Source: SAR202 cluster bacterium
GTDB taxonomy: Bacteria > Chloroflexota > Dehalococcoidia > Lucifugimonadales > Lucifugimonadaceae
NCBI GenBank assembly: GCA_009392215.1
Contig: VFGZ01000040.1
Span: 1 to 54,527 of the forward strand
Length of the DNA stretch: 54,527 nucleotides
Reading direction: 5' to 3'
In this document: positions 17,160-24,568 of the stretch, piece by piece
Layout: each line of letters starts with the position of its first letter
Position numbering within the stretch: position 1 is the stretch's first letter
The notes under the pieces: generated by a model
What the model was told of the DNA's origin: nothing
Databases searched by the model: none
The model's input: only the letters and a program-made list of their open reading frames with translations
Translations under genes and position numbers: made by a program

Positions 17160-18800
17160 TCAGTGTTCTTCTTGATCTTCATTGACAATAGTTCCGCCTA
17201 CTTGAATCGCAGCTCGAACCAATGCACTTTCTTCTTCAGGTGAAACTGATCGTTCGTTTTCTGACTCTATGTCGGAACTTTTAGTGGAGTTTATTTCACG
17301 AGGCGAGATAATTTGCAATTCAAGTTCTGTTCCGTATGTATCGGATATTGCAACTTTCAGTGCTTCTTTTGAACGCTTGTCTTCCATTTCTTCAATGAAG
17401 TTGTTTTTAAGGGCGTTGCTTTTGAAGCGTAGTGGAATCTTTCCACCAACAGGTTCTGGTATCTGTACGTTTCGTAATAGAGGGCCAACGACAAAACGAC
17501 GGTTTTTGGTCCGTCTCATCGCTCTCACGACTTTGTCCCATTTTTCTTCGGATGGAGTTCTATCCCGTCGCTGAGTCGGTTTTTCAAATTCCGAATTACC
17601 TATAGTAGGTTCAACAGAAACCTGCGCTTGAGGATTAACTGGTTGTGGATGATTTGTTCTGGGCTCAGTATTGGTTTTTGAATCAATCCTATTAGTAGCG
17701 GGATTGGTAGTTGCCTGTAATACGGATAACTCTAACGGCAACGGAGATGATGAACTAACTTTCATGTCGGCTTTTCCTAGCGACGTGAGAATATGCAAAA
17801 TTTGGTTTAATTTTGCTGGTCGTGCAGCTGCTGACATTGTTGCAGCGAATTCAGAACCCTGACTAACGGAATCTTCCACTCCTGCTTTCATTAAAAGTGC
17901 GACGCGCAAGGCGTCGATTGTTCCTGAATGCAATGCTCTTAGATCTGAACCTATTTGAGCTTCGCGGTTTATAACTGTTAATGCTTGAGCAGCATCTTTA
18001 GCCAGAAGCGCTGTAGCTAGCTCAGCGCTGGTTGCTGTATCTCCAAGTCCTAGAAGCTCACGTGCTTGTGATTCGGTTATTTCGGAGGGTTCTGCATTTT
18101 CACCAGATTGTCCGTATGAAACGAATAATTGCTCAAGAAGATTCTCTGCGTCACGCAAGCTACCCCATGCGGATCTGGCGATCATTTCTAGTACTACAGG
18201 CTCCGTTTCGATCTCTTCAGCGTCGCAAACTTCGATTAGTCTATTGATTACGTCTTCATTGGATAATCTTTTAAAGTCGAAGCGTTGGCATCTGCTTACA
18301 ACTGTGGCCGGCAGCCTGTAAGCATCTGTAGTTGCCAGGATCATTACGATGTTTGGTGGTGGTTCTTCGAGTGTCTTGAGCAGAGCGTTGAATGCTTCTG
18401 TCGTAAGCATGTGTACTTCATCAATGATGTACACCTTGTATTTACCCAAAACGGGCCTGAATTCGGTCTTTTTTTGTAGTTCTCTTATATCATCGATTCG
18501 ACGGTTTGATGCTGCGTCGATTTCAATGAGATCCATATAACGTCCTTCGTCGATGGCAATAGAAACGTCTGAATCTGCGACAGGTTCACCTTCTTTTGTG
18601 ATTTCAGAGTTAAGCGCTTTTGCGAGTATGCGTGCGGTTGAGGTTTTACCAACGCCCCGTGGTCCGTTGAACAGGTATGCGTGTGCAACGCGATCTGAGA
18701 CCACAGCACGTTTGAGCGTTTTGGTGATGTGGTCTTGACCTGCAACCTCATCGAAACGGGTTGGGCGCCATTTTCTATAAAAAACTTGATTATTAGTCAC
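17160..18800 (-). CDS. dnaX: DNA polymerase III subunit gamma/tau, zinc module lost
   Basis: About 546 residues. The GTG at 18800 gives the usual start (TNNQVFYRKWRPTRF); an upstream in-frame TTG at 18842 would add 14 residues that do not match the family. The clamp-loader AAA+ module has Walker A GPRGVGKT, Walker B YIIDEVHM, sensor 1 LATTDAYRLP and the SRC motif (VVSRCQRF, arginine finger). The zinc module between Walker A and Walker B, normally four cysteines, has none: they read S65, V74, S77 and S80 at positions matching E. coli C64, C73, C76 and C79. The C-terminal third (Pro/Thr-rich linker plus a globular end) is tau-like. No clear slippage site for a gamma product was seen. Confidence 0.95.
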   Translation of the reverse strand: MTNNQVFYRKWRPTRFDEVAGQDHITKTLKRAVVSDRVAHAYLFNGPRGVGKTSTARILAKALNSEITKEGEPVADSDVSIAIDEGRYMDLIEIDAASNRRIDDIRELQKKTEFRPVLGKYKVYIIDEVHMLTTEAFNALLKTLEEPPPNIVMILATTDAYRLPATVVSRCQRFDFKRLSNEDVINRLIEVCDAEEIETEPVVLEMIARSAWGSLRDAENLLEQLFVSYGQSGENAEPSEITESQARELLGLGDTATSAELATALLAKDAAQALTVINREAQIGSDLRALHSGTIDALRVALLMKAGVEDSVSQGSEFAATMSAAARPAKLNQILHILTSLGKADMKVSSSSPLPLELSVLQATTNPATNRIDSKTNTEPRTNHPQPVNPQAQVSVEPTIGNSEFEKPTQRRDRTPSEEKWDKVVRAMRRTKNRRFVVGPLLRNVQIPEPVGGKIPLRFKSNALKNNFIEEMEDKRSKEALKVAISDTYGTELELQIISPREINSTKSSDIESENERSVSPEEESALVRAAIQVGGTIVNEDQEEH

Positions 18801-18834
18801 TGGAATAATTTTAGTATTGGAGAATATGGGATCA

Positions 18835-19356
18835 CTAATCAAAAACCTTTGACAAAATTACTTCAGTTTTACCAAACATGACAGTCTCTTCTTCAGGGTT
18901 GCGATGGTCATAACCTAGCAGATGCAACACTCCGTGGATTGTTAACATAGCCAACTCAGTATTCGTGGTCTTTCCGTTTTCTTTTGCTTGACGGGCTACC
19001 TGTGGAAGAGAGATTGCAATATCACCTAGTTGCTCTCCATTAGCTTGACTTCCAATAGTGAAATCAGGCCACTTATCCTTATATGTACTTTCATCGTTGG
19101 TGTAGGTGTTGAATGCAAGCACATCGGTAATTTCATCTTCACCCTTGAATTCCCGATTTAATTTTCGGATTTGCTTATCGTTAGTAATCATAACCGTTAC
19201 ATCGATAGGCCCAGTCTTGTGTTCAGCCTTAAGGGCAGATTCAGCGGCTTTCTTTACCATGGAAATTATAGGATCCGAAACAGGTTCTGTATCCAATATA
19301 ACTTCTACATGGTCATTTCCAATGTGAGGTGGATTAGTGTTGGATGAAGGTGTCAC
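18835..19356 (-). CDS. ybeY: Endoribonuclease YbeY (rRNA maturation)
   Basis: A 173-residue zinc metalloprotein with the family's catalytic motif HGVLHLLGYDH at residues 141-151 (three zinc histidines) and the preceding ITDVLAF box near 76-82. YbeY processes the 3' end of 16S rRNA and takes part in 70S quality control. The N-terminus is about 15 residues longer than usual and begins with a Pro/Asn-rich stretch, so an internal start is possible. It lies 34 bases upstream of the preferred dnaX start and is the first gene of the leftward repair/replication block. Confidence 0.94.
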   Translation of the reverse strand: MTPSSNTNPPHIGNDHVEVILDTEPVSDPIISMVKKAAESALKAEHKTGPIDVTVMITNDKQIRKLNREFKGEDEITDVLAFNTYTNDESTYKDKWPDFTIGSQANGEQLGDIAISLPQVARQAKENGKTTNTELAMLTIHGVLHLLGYDHRNPEEETVMFGKTEVILSKVFD

Positions 19357-19402
19357 TGTGACGTCATCCTAGCACGGGTTGACTCAAAATTGAGCTTTAG
19401 TG

Positions 19403-19735
19403 TCAGCCTATTCTAGATGCGGCGTCAGCTTCTTCTGCAAGTACGCGTAATTTGGAATAAAGAGGCGCATATCTTGAGTCGGTGTCTGCGAGTTTCCCGG
19501 CTTCGGATCGTGCACCTAAGATACCCAGTCTTATCTCAGGGGAAGACATGAGCCCGACTTCTAGATATGTACGTGCGTCGTATAGGCTCGGAATTAATTT
19601 ATCGCTTATAGCGCGAGCGACCCATCGCTCTGCTGGTGGTGCAGCAACTTCTTCTGCCATCTGTACGGCCTCATCAAGTGTGTTTAGGACGTCCTGCCCC
19701 AAAGGCCAGAGTTCTTCGGCTTCTTTGATTACCAT
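19403..19735 (-). CDS. Conserved-looking protein of unknown function, helical
   Basis: A 110-residue product read from the ATG at 19735; the longer upstream frame only overlaps the vanZ-like gene in another frame and is not believed. The start overlaps the vanZ stop by 7 bases (ATGGTAA), which implies coupled translation. The sequence is soluble, mostly helical and Ala/Glu-rich (EEVAAPPAERWVARAI, YLEVGLMSSPEIRLGILGARSEA), with no Cys. I do not recognise a domain. Position suggests it is made together with the vanZ-like membrane protein. Confidence 0.6.
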   Translation of the reverse strand: MVIKEAEELWPLGQDVLNTLDEAVQMAEEVAAPPAERWVARAISDKLIPSLYDARTYLEVGLMSSPEIRLGILGARSEAGKLADTDSRYAPLYSKLRVLAEEADAASRIG

Positions 19736-20136
19736 TTTTGTGTTTTTGATGGAAATTTTTTTAACAAAAGCCAAAATACCACAATAAGAATAGATCCGAA
19801 AATATCGGATACCACGTCTATAGTTTCCGATGTACGGCCTTCTATCTTGGATTGGTGGATTTCGTCCAAGATCCCATATGCTGAGGTTATAACTATCGTT
19901 AAGTAGGCTATCAATGGTTGAGAAACCAATCGTGATAAGACAAGTGTCCGCAGAACGAATACGCTTAGTACCATGAACAGTCCAATGTGAACTAGCGAAT
20001 TTGCAAATGGCAACCACTTGATGGTGCTTCTTGCAACATCGAAATCTTTAGCCGGGGTATCCGATAGTGTGTATATGAATGCCATCCACGCTATGCTCAA
20101 GGATCCCCAGAGCCAGGGTTGGTCAATATGTTTCAT
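19729..20136 (-). CDS. VanZ-family membrane protein
   Basis: 135 residues from the ATG at 20136. Four hydrophobic segments are visible: WGSLSIAWMAFIYTLS, the segment after SLVHIGLF, PLIAYLTIVITSAYGIL and DIFGSILIVVFWLL. The third and fourth flank the VanZ signature DEIHQSKIEGRTSETIDVVSD, which contains the conserved Asp-Glu-x-His-Gln and Gly-Arg. VanZ proteins raise teicoplanin resistance in enterococci, but most bacterial relatives are of unknown function in the envelope. The gene sits 12 bases after the rhaM-like gene and overlaps the next gene by 7 bases. Confidence 0.85.
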   Translation of the reverse strand: MKHIDQPWLWGSLSIAWMAFIYTLSDTPAKDFDVARSTIKWLPFANSLVHIGLFMVLSVFVLRTLVLSRLVSQPLIAYLTIVITSAYGILDEIHQSKIEGRTSETIDVVSDIFGSILIVVFWLLLKKFPSKTQKW

Positions 20137-20147
20137 AGATAGTTTTT

Positions 20148-20492
20148 CTAGTTGAACCACTCTGAATCGAATGCTAGTGACATTGGGCACCACCAGTCGT
20201 TTTCGGTTGCTTCAGGGACTTTTTGTTGGAAAGTGGACATTAGATCGTTCCATTCTTCGGCTCGCTTTGATTCTGTGTAACCTTGGAAATCTCTACGAGG
20301 ATCGAATTCGTCTGGAACCGTGCAATACATGAACAGGTGGTTGCCGCTTCGGAAAATCTCCATCCGTTCAATTCCGATTCCTTTTAGTGCCTCAATAACT
20401 TCTGGCCAGACGTTTCGATGGTATTCCTCGTATTTGGCAATTATTTCGGGGTCATCTTTTAGATCCAGCACTTGAGCTATTGATTTTGACAT
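20148..20492 (-). CDS. L-rhamnose mutarotase-family protein (leftward copy)
   Basis: About 114 residues from the ATG at 20492 (MSKSIAQVL). It has the RhaM fold features: a ferredoxin-like alpha/beta barrel with the histidine in EYHRNVWPEVIEALKGIGI, the IFRSGNHLFMYCTV strand, and a tryptophan pair near the end (ENDWWCPMS). RhaM interconverts the alpha and beta anomers of L-rhamnose; relatives act on L-fucose and other sugars. The usual C-terminal EVFH is replaced by SLAFDSEWF. A divergent paralogue starts 124 bases away on the other strand, with a shared upstream region. Confidence 0.82.
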   Translation of the reverse strand: MSKSIAQVLDLKDDPEIIAKYEEYHRNVWPEVIEALKGIGIERMEIFRSGNHLFMYCTVPDEFDPRRDFQGYTESKRAEEWNDLMSTFQQKVPEATENDWWCPMSLAFDSEWFN

Positions 20493-20616
20493 TCGTTTTC
20501 TCTCCACTTCAAAAGGGATGGGTGTGTTGTATTAGGCTGATTTCGATCGGCGCATGGCCTACACTTTGCAGCATATGAAATATCGCCCAATTGTAAGCTT
20601 GTAAAGGATGAATGTT

Positions 20617-20940
20617 ATGCAGCGCGTGGGATTTGAGATGAAAATTCACCCCGAAATGGTGGAAGAGTATAAACAGCGTCACGATGATATATGGCCTGAA
20701 ATGTCAGATGCTCTGGTCCGTACGGGATGGCGGAACTATACGATTTTTTTTAAAGATGACGGGACATTATTCGGATACGTTGAATGTGAAGAGTCATTTG
20801 AAGTGTCACTGGATGGAATGTCTAGGGAGGAAGTGAATCAGAAATGGCAAGACGACATGTCACCTTTCTTTCAACTTCCCAAAGGGGCTCATCCTGATAA
20901 AAATATGATCCAATGGCGAGAAGTTTTTCATGCTGATTAG
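20617..20940 (+). CDS. L-rhamnose mutarotase-family protein (rightward copy)
   Basis: 107 residues from the ATG at 20617, chosen because AGGA lies 8 bases upstream and MQRVGFEMKIHPE is the normal RhaM opening (an ATG at 20608 is in frame but lies inside the ribosome-binding region). The catalytic histidine is in KQRHDDIWPEM, the YTIFFKDDGTLFGYVE strands follow, and the C-terminus ends WREVFHAD, as in authentic L-rhamnose or L-fucose mutarotases. It is closer to classical RhaM than the leftward copy. It opens the run that contains the selenoprotein, 28 bases before the next gene. Confidence 0.88.
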   Translation: MQRVGFEMKIHPEMVEEYKQRHDDIWPEMSDALVRTGWRNYTIFFKDDGTLFGYVECEESFEVSLDGMSREEVNQKWQDDMSPFFQLPKGAHPDKNMIQWREVFHAD

Positions 20941-20968
20941 TCATTAATGCTAGATAAACTTTGATTCT

Positions 20969-22006
20969 ATGAATAAACCGAAACGCCTCCACTCTGAATT
21001 AATAGAAACTCCAGACGCACTTGAAGCTATCGAAATTTACTTTAATAAAGGCTGGTCAGACGGGCTTCCTGTTGTACCAGCCACACCTGAATCGGTATGG
21101 GCAATGCTTGAAACGGCTAATCTGTCTCCGGAGTCGATACTTGGTATAGAGCCTGTAAAAGGTGCTGTAATCACAGCTGAAAAAGCGGCGATCAATGCGG
21201 TGATGGCAGGTTGTAAGCCGGAGTACATGCCCGTAATTGTTGCTGCGGTCGATGCAATCACAAAACCAGAGTTTAATCTCCATGGAATCACGGTCTCCAC
21301 GATGGGGGCCGCAATAATGATTATTGTGAATGGTCCCATCACCAAACAACTTGAGATTAATTCAGGAGTTTCGGTATTTGGCCCAGGCTATAGAGCTAAT
21401 GCGACCATTGGTCGTGCGGTCAGATTAATTGTCATGAATGTGCTCGGAACCCATAGTAAGGATGGACTTGATAAAGCTACTCTTGGCCATCCTGGAAAGT
21501 ACACATGGTGTATCGCCGAGAATGAAGAATTCTTACCTGCTACATGGGAGTCGTTGAGTGTAACTAGAGGTGTTGTTGAGACACAAAGTGCCGTAACCGT
21601 AGTTTCCGGACTAAGCGCAACCCAGTTTGGCGAACATGAAGCTAATACACCCGAAGCAATTCTTGATGCATTTGCCGAGCGTCTTTATCCGATGGGTCCA
21701 GGAGTGGAGGAGGTTGTCCTGGCTATCTGTCCCGAGCATATTGCTCACTTCGATAAGGCGGGTTGGAGTAAACAACAAGTCGGGCAGTATTTATTCGAAA
21801 ATGCATGTAAATCAGGTTCGGATTGGGCTGCCATGGGTCTTCCTGCAGGTCAAGACGACCAGCCAGTAAGTGTCCTGGCTTCACCTGAATCGGCAATTCC
21901 TATTGTTATTGGCGGTGCAGGAGGGGCTTGGAGTGCGGTCATACCAACCTGGTCACTAGGAACACGATCCAAAGTTGTTACGCGCTCTATCATCACAAAC
22001 GGGTAA
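20969..22006 (+). CDS. Protein of unknown function encoded directly upstream of the UGSC selenoprotein
   Basis: A 345-residue soluble protein that I cannot place in a named family with confidence. Conserved-looking blocks are GWSDGLPVVPATPESV (28-43), MAGCKPEYMPVIVAAVDAI with one cysteine, VNGPITKQLEINSGVSVFGPGYRANATIGRA, GHPGKYTWCIAENEE, and a C-terminal IVIGGAGGAWSAVIP. The Gly-rich GPGYRANATIGRA block and WCIAENEE look like ligand-binding or active-site loops. There is no signal peptide and no membrane segment. The 22-base gap to the selenoprotein gene and the common direction suggest that the two proteins work together. A metal- or thiol-dependent enzyme is possible but unproven. Confidence 0.75.
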   Translation: MNKPKRLHSELIETPDALEAIEIYFNKGWSDGLPVVPATPESVWAMLETANLSPESILGIEPVKGAVITAEKAAINAVMAGCKPEYMPVIVAAVDAITKPEFNLHGITVSTMGAAIMIIVNGPITKQLEINSGVSVFGPGYRANATIGRAVRLIVMNVLGTHSKDGLDKATLGHPGKYTWCIAENEEFLPATWESLSVTRGVVETQSAVTVVSGLSATQFGEHEANTPEAILDAFAERLYPMGPGVEEVVLAICPEHIAHFDKAGWSKQQVGQYLFENACKSGSDWAAMGLPAGQDDQPVSVLASPESAIPIVIGGAGGAWSAVIPTWSLGTRSKVVTRSIITNG

Positions 22007-22028
22007 TATGGCATTATAGGAGTCGAAA

Positions 22029-22574
22029 ATGGCAGAAGAAAAATCATTTCAAGTCTTAGATCCGACAGCAACGCTGTCTGTAGCTACTGCTGGCATGGCT
22101 GATCGGCCCAATTCTCTTGAGGGCATGCGCATTGGACTCTTGCGCAATGATAAATTGAACTCAGAATCACTTTTGGATGCTATTTATGATGTTCTCTCAG
22201 AACGTTTTGAATTCGCAAACGCGTATCGAGTAAATAAAGGTGATGCATCTCGTCCAGCAGATCCTGATTTTCTATCTGATTTTTCTAATGAAGTTGATGT
22301 TGCACTCCTGGCAAATGGGGACTGAGGAAGCTGTTCGTCGTCCAGTGTGTACGACTCACTCAAGCTAGAAGCACTAGGTGTACCTGCGATCGCAATTTGT
22401 ACCGAGCCATTTGAATCCGGCGCTCAAGCTATGGCGAATCTGGGTGGAATACCGGACTATCCATTTGTAATAATTCAGCATCCGATTGGCAGTCTAACAC
22501 CTGAACAAATCAGAGAACGAGCTATTGAAGCTGCACCGCAGATCATACAATCTTTGATAGCTCGTAGAGTGTAG
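22029..22574 (+). CDS. UGSC-family selenoprotein (in-frame TGA read as selenocysteine)
   Basis: One 181-residue protein if the TGA at 22323-22325 (codon 99) is read as selenocysteine. Conventional calling would split it into a 98-residue protein and an unstarted fragment. Around the TGA the codons read Gly-Asp-Sec-Gly-Ser-Cys-Ser-Ser, the U-G-S-C motif that names a selenoprotein family known from marine metagenomes; homologues without selenium have Cys there. The frame continues without other stops through LKLEALGVPAIAICTEPF and ends at a normal stop. A hairpin of bacterial SECIS type begins 11 nt after the TGA. An AGGAG site precedes ATG 22029. The Sec-x-x-Cys pair suggests thiol/selenol redox chemistry; the reaction is unknown. 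No selA, selB, selC or selD is in the window. Confidence 0.93.
22329..22366 (+). promoter_or_regulatory. SECIS-like hairpin for selenocysteine insertion
   Basis: An upper stem GTCGT (22337-22341) pairs perfectly with ACGAC (22351-22355) around a 9-nt loop CCAGTGTGT. If T22350 bulges and C22342 pairs with G22349, the loop becomes CAGTGT with a central GU, as in SelB-binding hairpins. A lower stem AGCTG (22329-22333) can pair with CAAGCT (22361-22366, one bulged A). The upper stem begins 11 nt after the TGA, the spacing known for the E. coli fdhF element. It lies inside the coding frame, as bacterial SECIS elements do. Confidence 0.75.
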
Positions 22575-22627
22575 TCGGCGCAACTGTTGATGACTATCCG
22601 TTAGAAAACGCAGAGGAAACCTATTCA

Positions 22628-23533
22628 GTGATCCCTCCATTCATAGATACGCACCACCATCTCTGGGACCTTGAGAACAACCCCTATCCGTGGCTTGTCG
22701 AACCCATTGATCATTTTGTCGGCGACTACTCGGCCATTCGCAAATCATGGCTTGTTAGCGACCTTCACGAGGGAGCGAAAAACGTGCCGCTTATAAAGTC
22801 CGTTCACGTTCAGGCTGAATGGGACCATAACCTAGATCCAGTTGGTGAAACTATCTGGTTGCAGTCTGTAGCTGACGATCCTGGCTCGCGTGGTATGCCA
22901 AACGCTATCATCGGATTTGCAGATCTCTCGGATCCCGATGTTGAATCGACTCTTGAAAGGCATGCTGATAATGCCAACTGGCGTGGTATCCGCCATATGC
23001 TCAATTGGTCTGACGATAAGGTGAACTTTCGATTCGCCGGATCTGGCGGATTGATGTCGGATAGTCAATGGAGGGAAGGGTTTAAATTAATCGGAAAATT
23101 TAACGGCTCATTCGATCTGCAAATTTGGCCTTGGCAACTTGAGGAGGCAGCCAGACTCGGGAATGACATTCCTGAAGTACCCATTATCCTCAACCATACC
23201 GCAATGCCCATCGGCCGATCTCCTGGTGAGCTACGGGAGTGGCGTAAAGGGTTAGAGTCACTGGGTGAAGCGCCCAACGTATCTGCCAAGATATCCGCTT
23301 TAGGAATGCTGGATCAGACTTGGGATGCTGAATCGATTGCTCCGTTTGTATTAGACATCATCGATATTTTAGGTGTGGATCGTTGTATGTTCGGGTCTAA
23401 TTTTCCAGTGGACAGTCTTTTTAGTGACTACGAGACAGTCTGGAAGGCATACGACGAAATAACGTGTGACTTTACAGACTCTGAACGTGCCAAACTCTTT
23501 TGTACAAACGCCGAAAAGTACTACAGAATCTGA
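22628..23533 (+). CDS. COG3618-type amidohydrolase (sugar lactonase-like)
   Basis: A 301-residue TIM-barrel hydrolase with a GTG start. Active-site features are IDTHHHLWD at residues 6-14 (HxH), HVQAEWD, the histidine in NHTAMP and the catalytic aspartate in FGSNFPVD. This is the amidohydrolase subgroup that holds L-fucono-1,5-lactonase, L-rhamnono-gamma-lactonase and 2-pyrone-4,6-dicarboxylate hydrolase. Next to a rhamnose/fucose mutarotase gene, hydrolysis of an aldonolactone from a deoxy sugar is the most economical reading. It lies 53 bases after the selenoprotein gene in the same direction. Confidence 0.85.
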   Translation: MIPPFIDTHHHLWDLENNPYPWLVEPIDHFVGDYSAIRKSWLVSDLHEGAKNVPLIKSVHVQAEWDHNLDPVGETIWLQSVADDPGSRGMPNAIIGFADLSDPDVESTLERHADNANWRGIRHMLNWSDDKVNFRFAGSGGLMSDSQWREGFKLIGKFNGSFDLQIWPWQLEEAARLGNDIPEVPIILNHTAMPIGRSPGELREWRKGLESLGEAPNVSAKISALGMLDQTWDAESIAPFVLDIIDILGVDRCMFGSNFPVDSLFSDYETVWKAYDEITCDFTDSERAKLFCTNAEKYYRI

Positions 23534-23535
23534 TA

Positions 23536-24015
23536 ATGCCAGTAGTTCAAAGTATCTATCACACAGGCTTTATTGTTGAAAACCTTGACAGGGCTCTTGA
23601 GTTTTATACACAGGTTTTGGGGATGGATATCGAACGGGAGCCTACCCTTTCTGATACCCCTTGGTTATCTGAGGTAGTGGGCTATCCAGATGTAATCATG
23701 CGTCAGGCATATGTAGGTGTCGGAGATGGACACTCAATAGAGCTCATCGAATATATCCACCCAAGGGGCGAAGTTAGATCCGATCAGATTGATCGCAATA
23801 GGCCCGGATCGGCACACGCAGCCATGGTGGTTGACGATGTCCCGGCATGGCGGGAACGGATTGAGGCATTAGGAATCAAGGTTTTTGGCCCTAAATACGA
23901 ACGAGATCTTGGGTATCCATGGGCAAGGTATGCAATATATTTTCAGGATCTTGACGGAAATTGGTTAGAAATGGTGTCACGTGATTCCAAGCCCGAAGAT
24001 TCTAAAGCGAACTAG
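23536..24015 (+). CDS. VOC-superfamily protein
   Basis: 159 residues from the ATG at 23536, 2 bases after the stop of the amidohydrolase gene. An earlier in-frame TTG inside that gene is not favoured. The fold is read from SIYHTGFIVENLDRALEFYTQVLGM, GHSIELIEYIHP, SAHAAMVVDD and the final DGNWLEMVSRD. Metal-ligand candidates are the first-strand histidine, H in SAHAAM, and the glutamates in IELIEY and NWLEM. It resembles glyoxalase-type dioxygenases and epimerases; the reaction is not assignable. Tight spacing puts it in the same transcript as the selenoprotein. Confidence 0.85.
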   Translation: MPVVQSIYHTGFIVENLDRALEFYTQVLGMDIEREPTLSDTPWLSEVVGYPDVIMRQAYVGVGDGHSIELIEYIHPRGEVRSDQIDRNRPGSAHAAMVVDDVPAWRERIEALGIKVFGPKYERDLGYPWARYAIYFQDLDGNWLEMVSRDSKPEDSKAN

Positions 24016-24017
24016 CA

Positions 24018-24551
24018 GTGACTATCCCAAGCTTGCTATCGAAGTTGTTTAACCTAATTGGTTACTCAAAGCCATCATCGGCCGAAAAATCTTTGGGTTT
24101 TTATGAAAAGGGTGTAAAAGCGGCAGGTCAAGGGAAGATGATAGACGCAGTTGAGCATTTCACCGCCGCTATTTATCAGGCTCCAAATGTATCTAAGCTG
24201 TTTCATCACCGCGCTGATGCATATGCCAAAAGCGAACAACATTCTGAAGCGATAATGGACTACGACACAGCTGTGCGTATGAATCCTGACTATCCTGATA
24301 CATATTTAGATCGAGGTAATTCTCGATACGCAATAGGCGATCTTGAAAAAGCAGTGAAAGATTTTTCTGAGGCAATCCGTTTAAATGATTCTTGGGCTGA
24401 AGCGTACGCTAATCGTGCTGTGGTTTATGCAGAACAGGGTGATACCGCGCGATCAGATCAAGATGTGGAAAAAGCCAGGCTGCTTGGGGTCGACCAGAAT
24501 CGACTGGATGAAATGTTAAGTGCAGTTCGTTCTGGTACCGCATCAGGTTGA
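24018..24551 (+). CDS. Tetratricopeptide-repeat protein
   Basis: 177 residues with a GTG start two bases after the preceding stop. After a short N-terminal stretch come about three TPR units: GVKAAGQGKMIDAVEHFTAA, ADAYAKSEQHSEAIMDYDTA and the pair DRGNSRYAIGDLEKAVKDFSEAI / NRAVVYAEQGDTARSDQDVEKA, each with the Gly/Ala-x3-(Tyr/Phe) spacing of the helix-turn-helix repeat. TPR domains bind protein partners. No signal peptide or membrane segment is seen. It is the last gene of the rightward run and converges with the cupin gene. Confidence 0.85.
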   Translation: MTIPSLLSKLFNLIGYSKPSSAEKSLGFYEKGVKAAGQGKMIDAVEHFTAAIYQAPNVSKLFHHRADAYAKSEQHSEAIMDYDTAVRMNPDYPDTYLDRGNSRYAIGDLEKAVKDFSEAIRLNDSWAEAYANRAVVYAEQGDTARSDQDVEKARLLGVDQNRLDEMLSAVRSGTASG

Positions 24552-24568
24552 TATTTGCACCTAAAAAA

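Noticed and set aside
18801-18842. TTG start for dnaX at 18842
   Set aside because: The 14 extra residues do not match the family, the site has poor spacing to a purine run, and numbering from GTG 18800 agrees with E. coli DnaX to within one residue.
19736-20017. Longer N-terminus for the unknown helical protein
   Set aside because: This extension only overlaps the vanZ-like gene in another frame, is Cys/Tyr/Arg-rich without pattern, and the ATG at 19735 overlaps the vanZ stop in the usual coupled way.
22347-22574. A separate 75-residue gene beginning with GTG at 22347
   Set aside because: It is the C-terminal part of the UGSC selenoprotein. The frame is continuous through the TGA, there is no ribosome-binding site at 22347, and the UGSC motif would be broken by this start.
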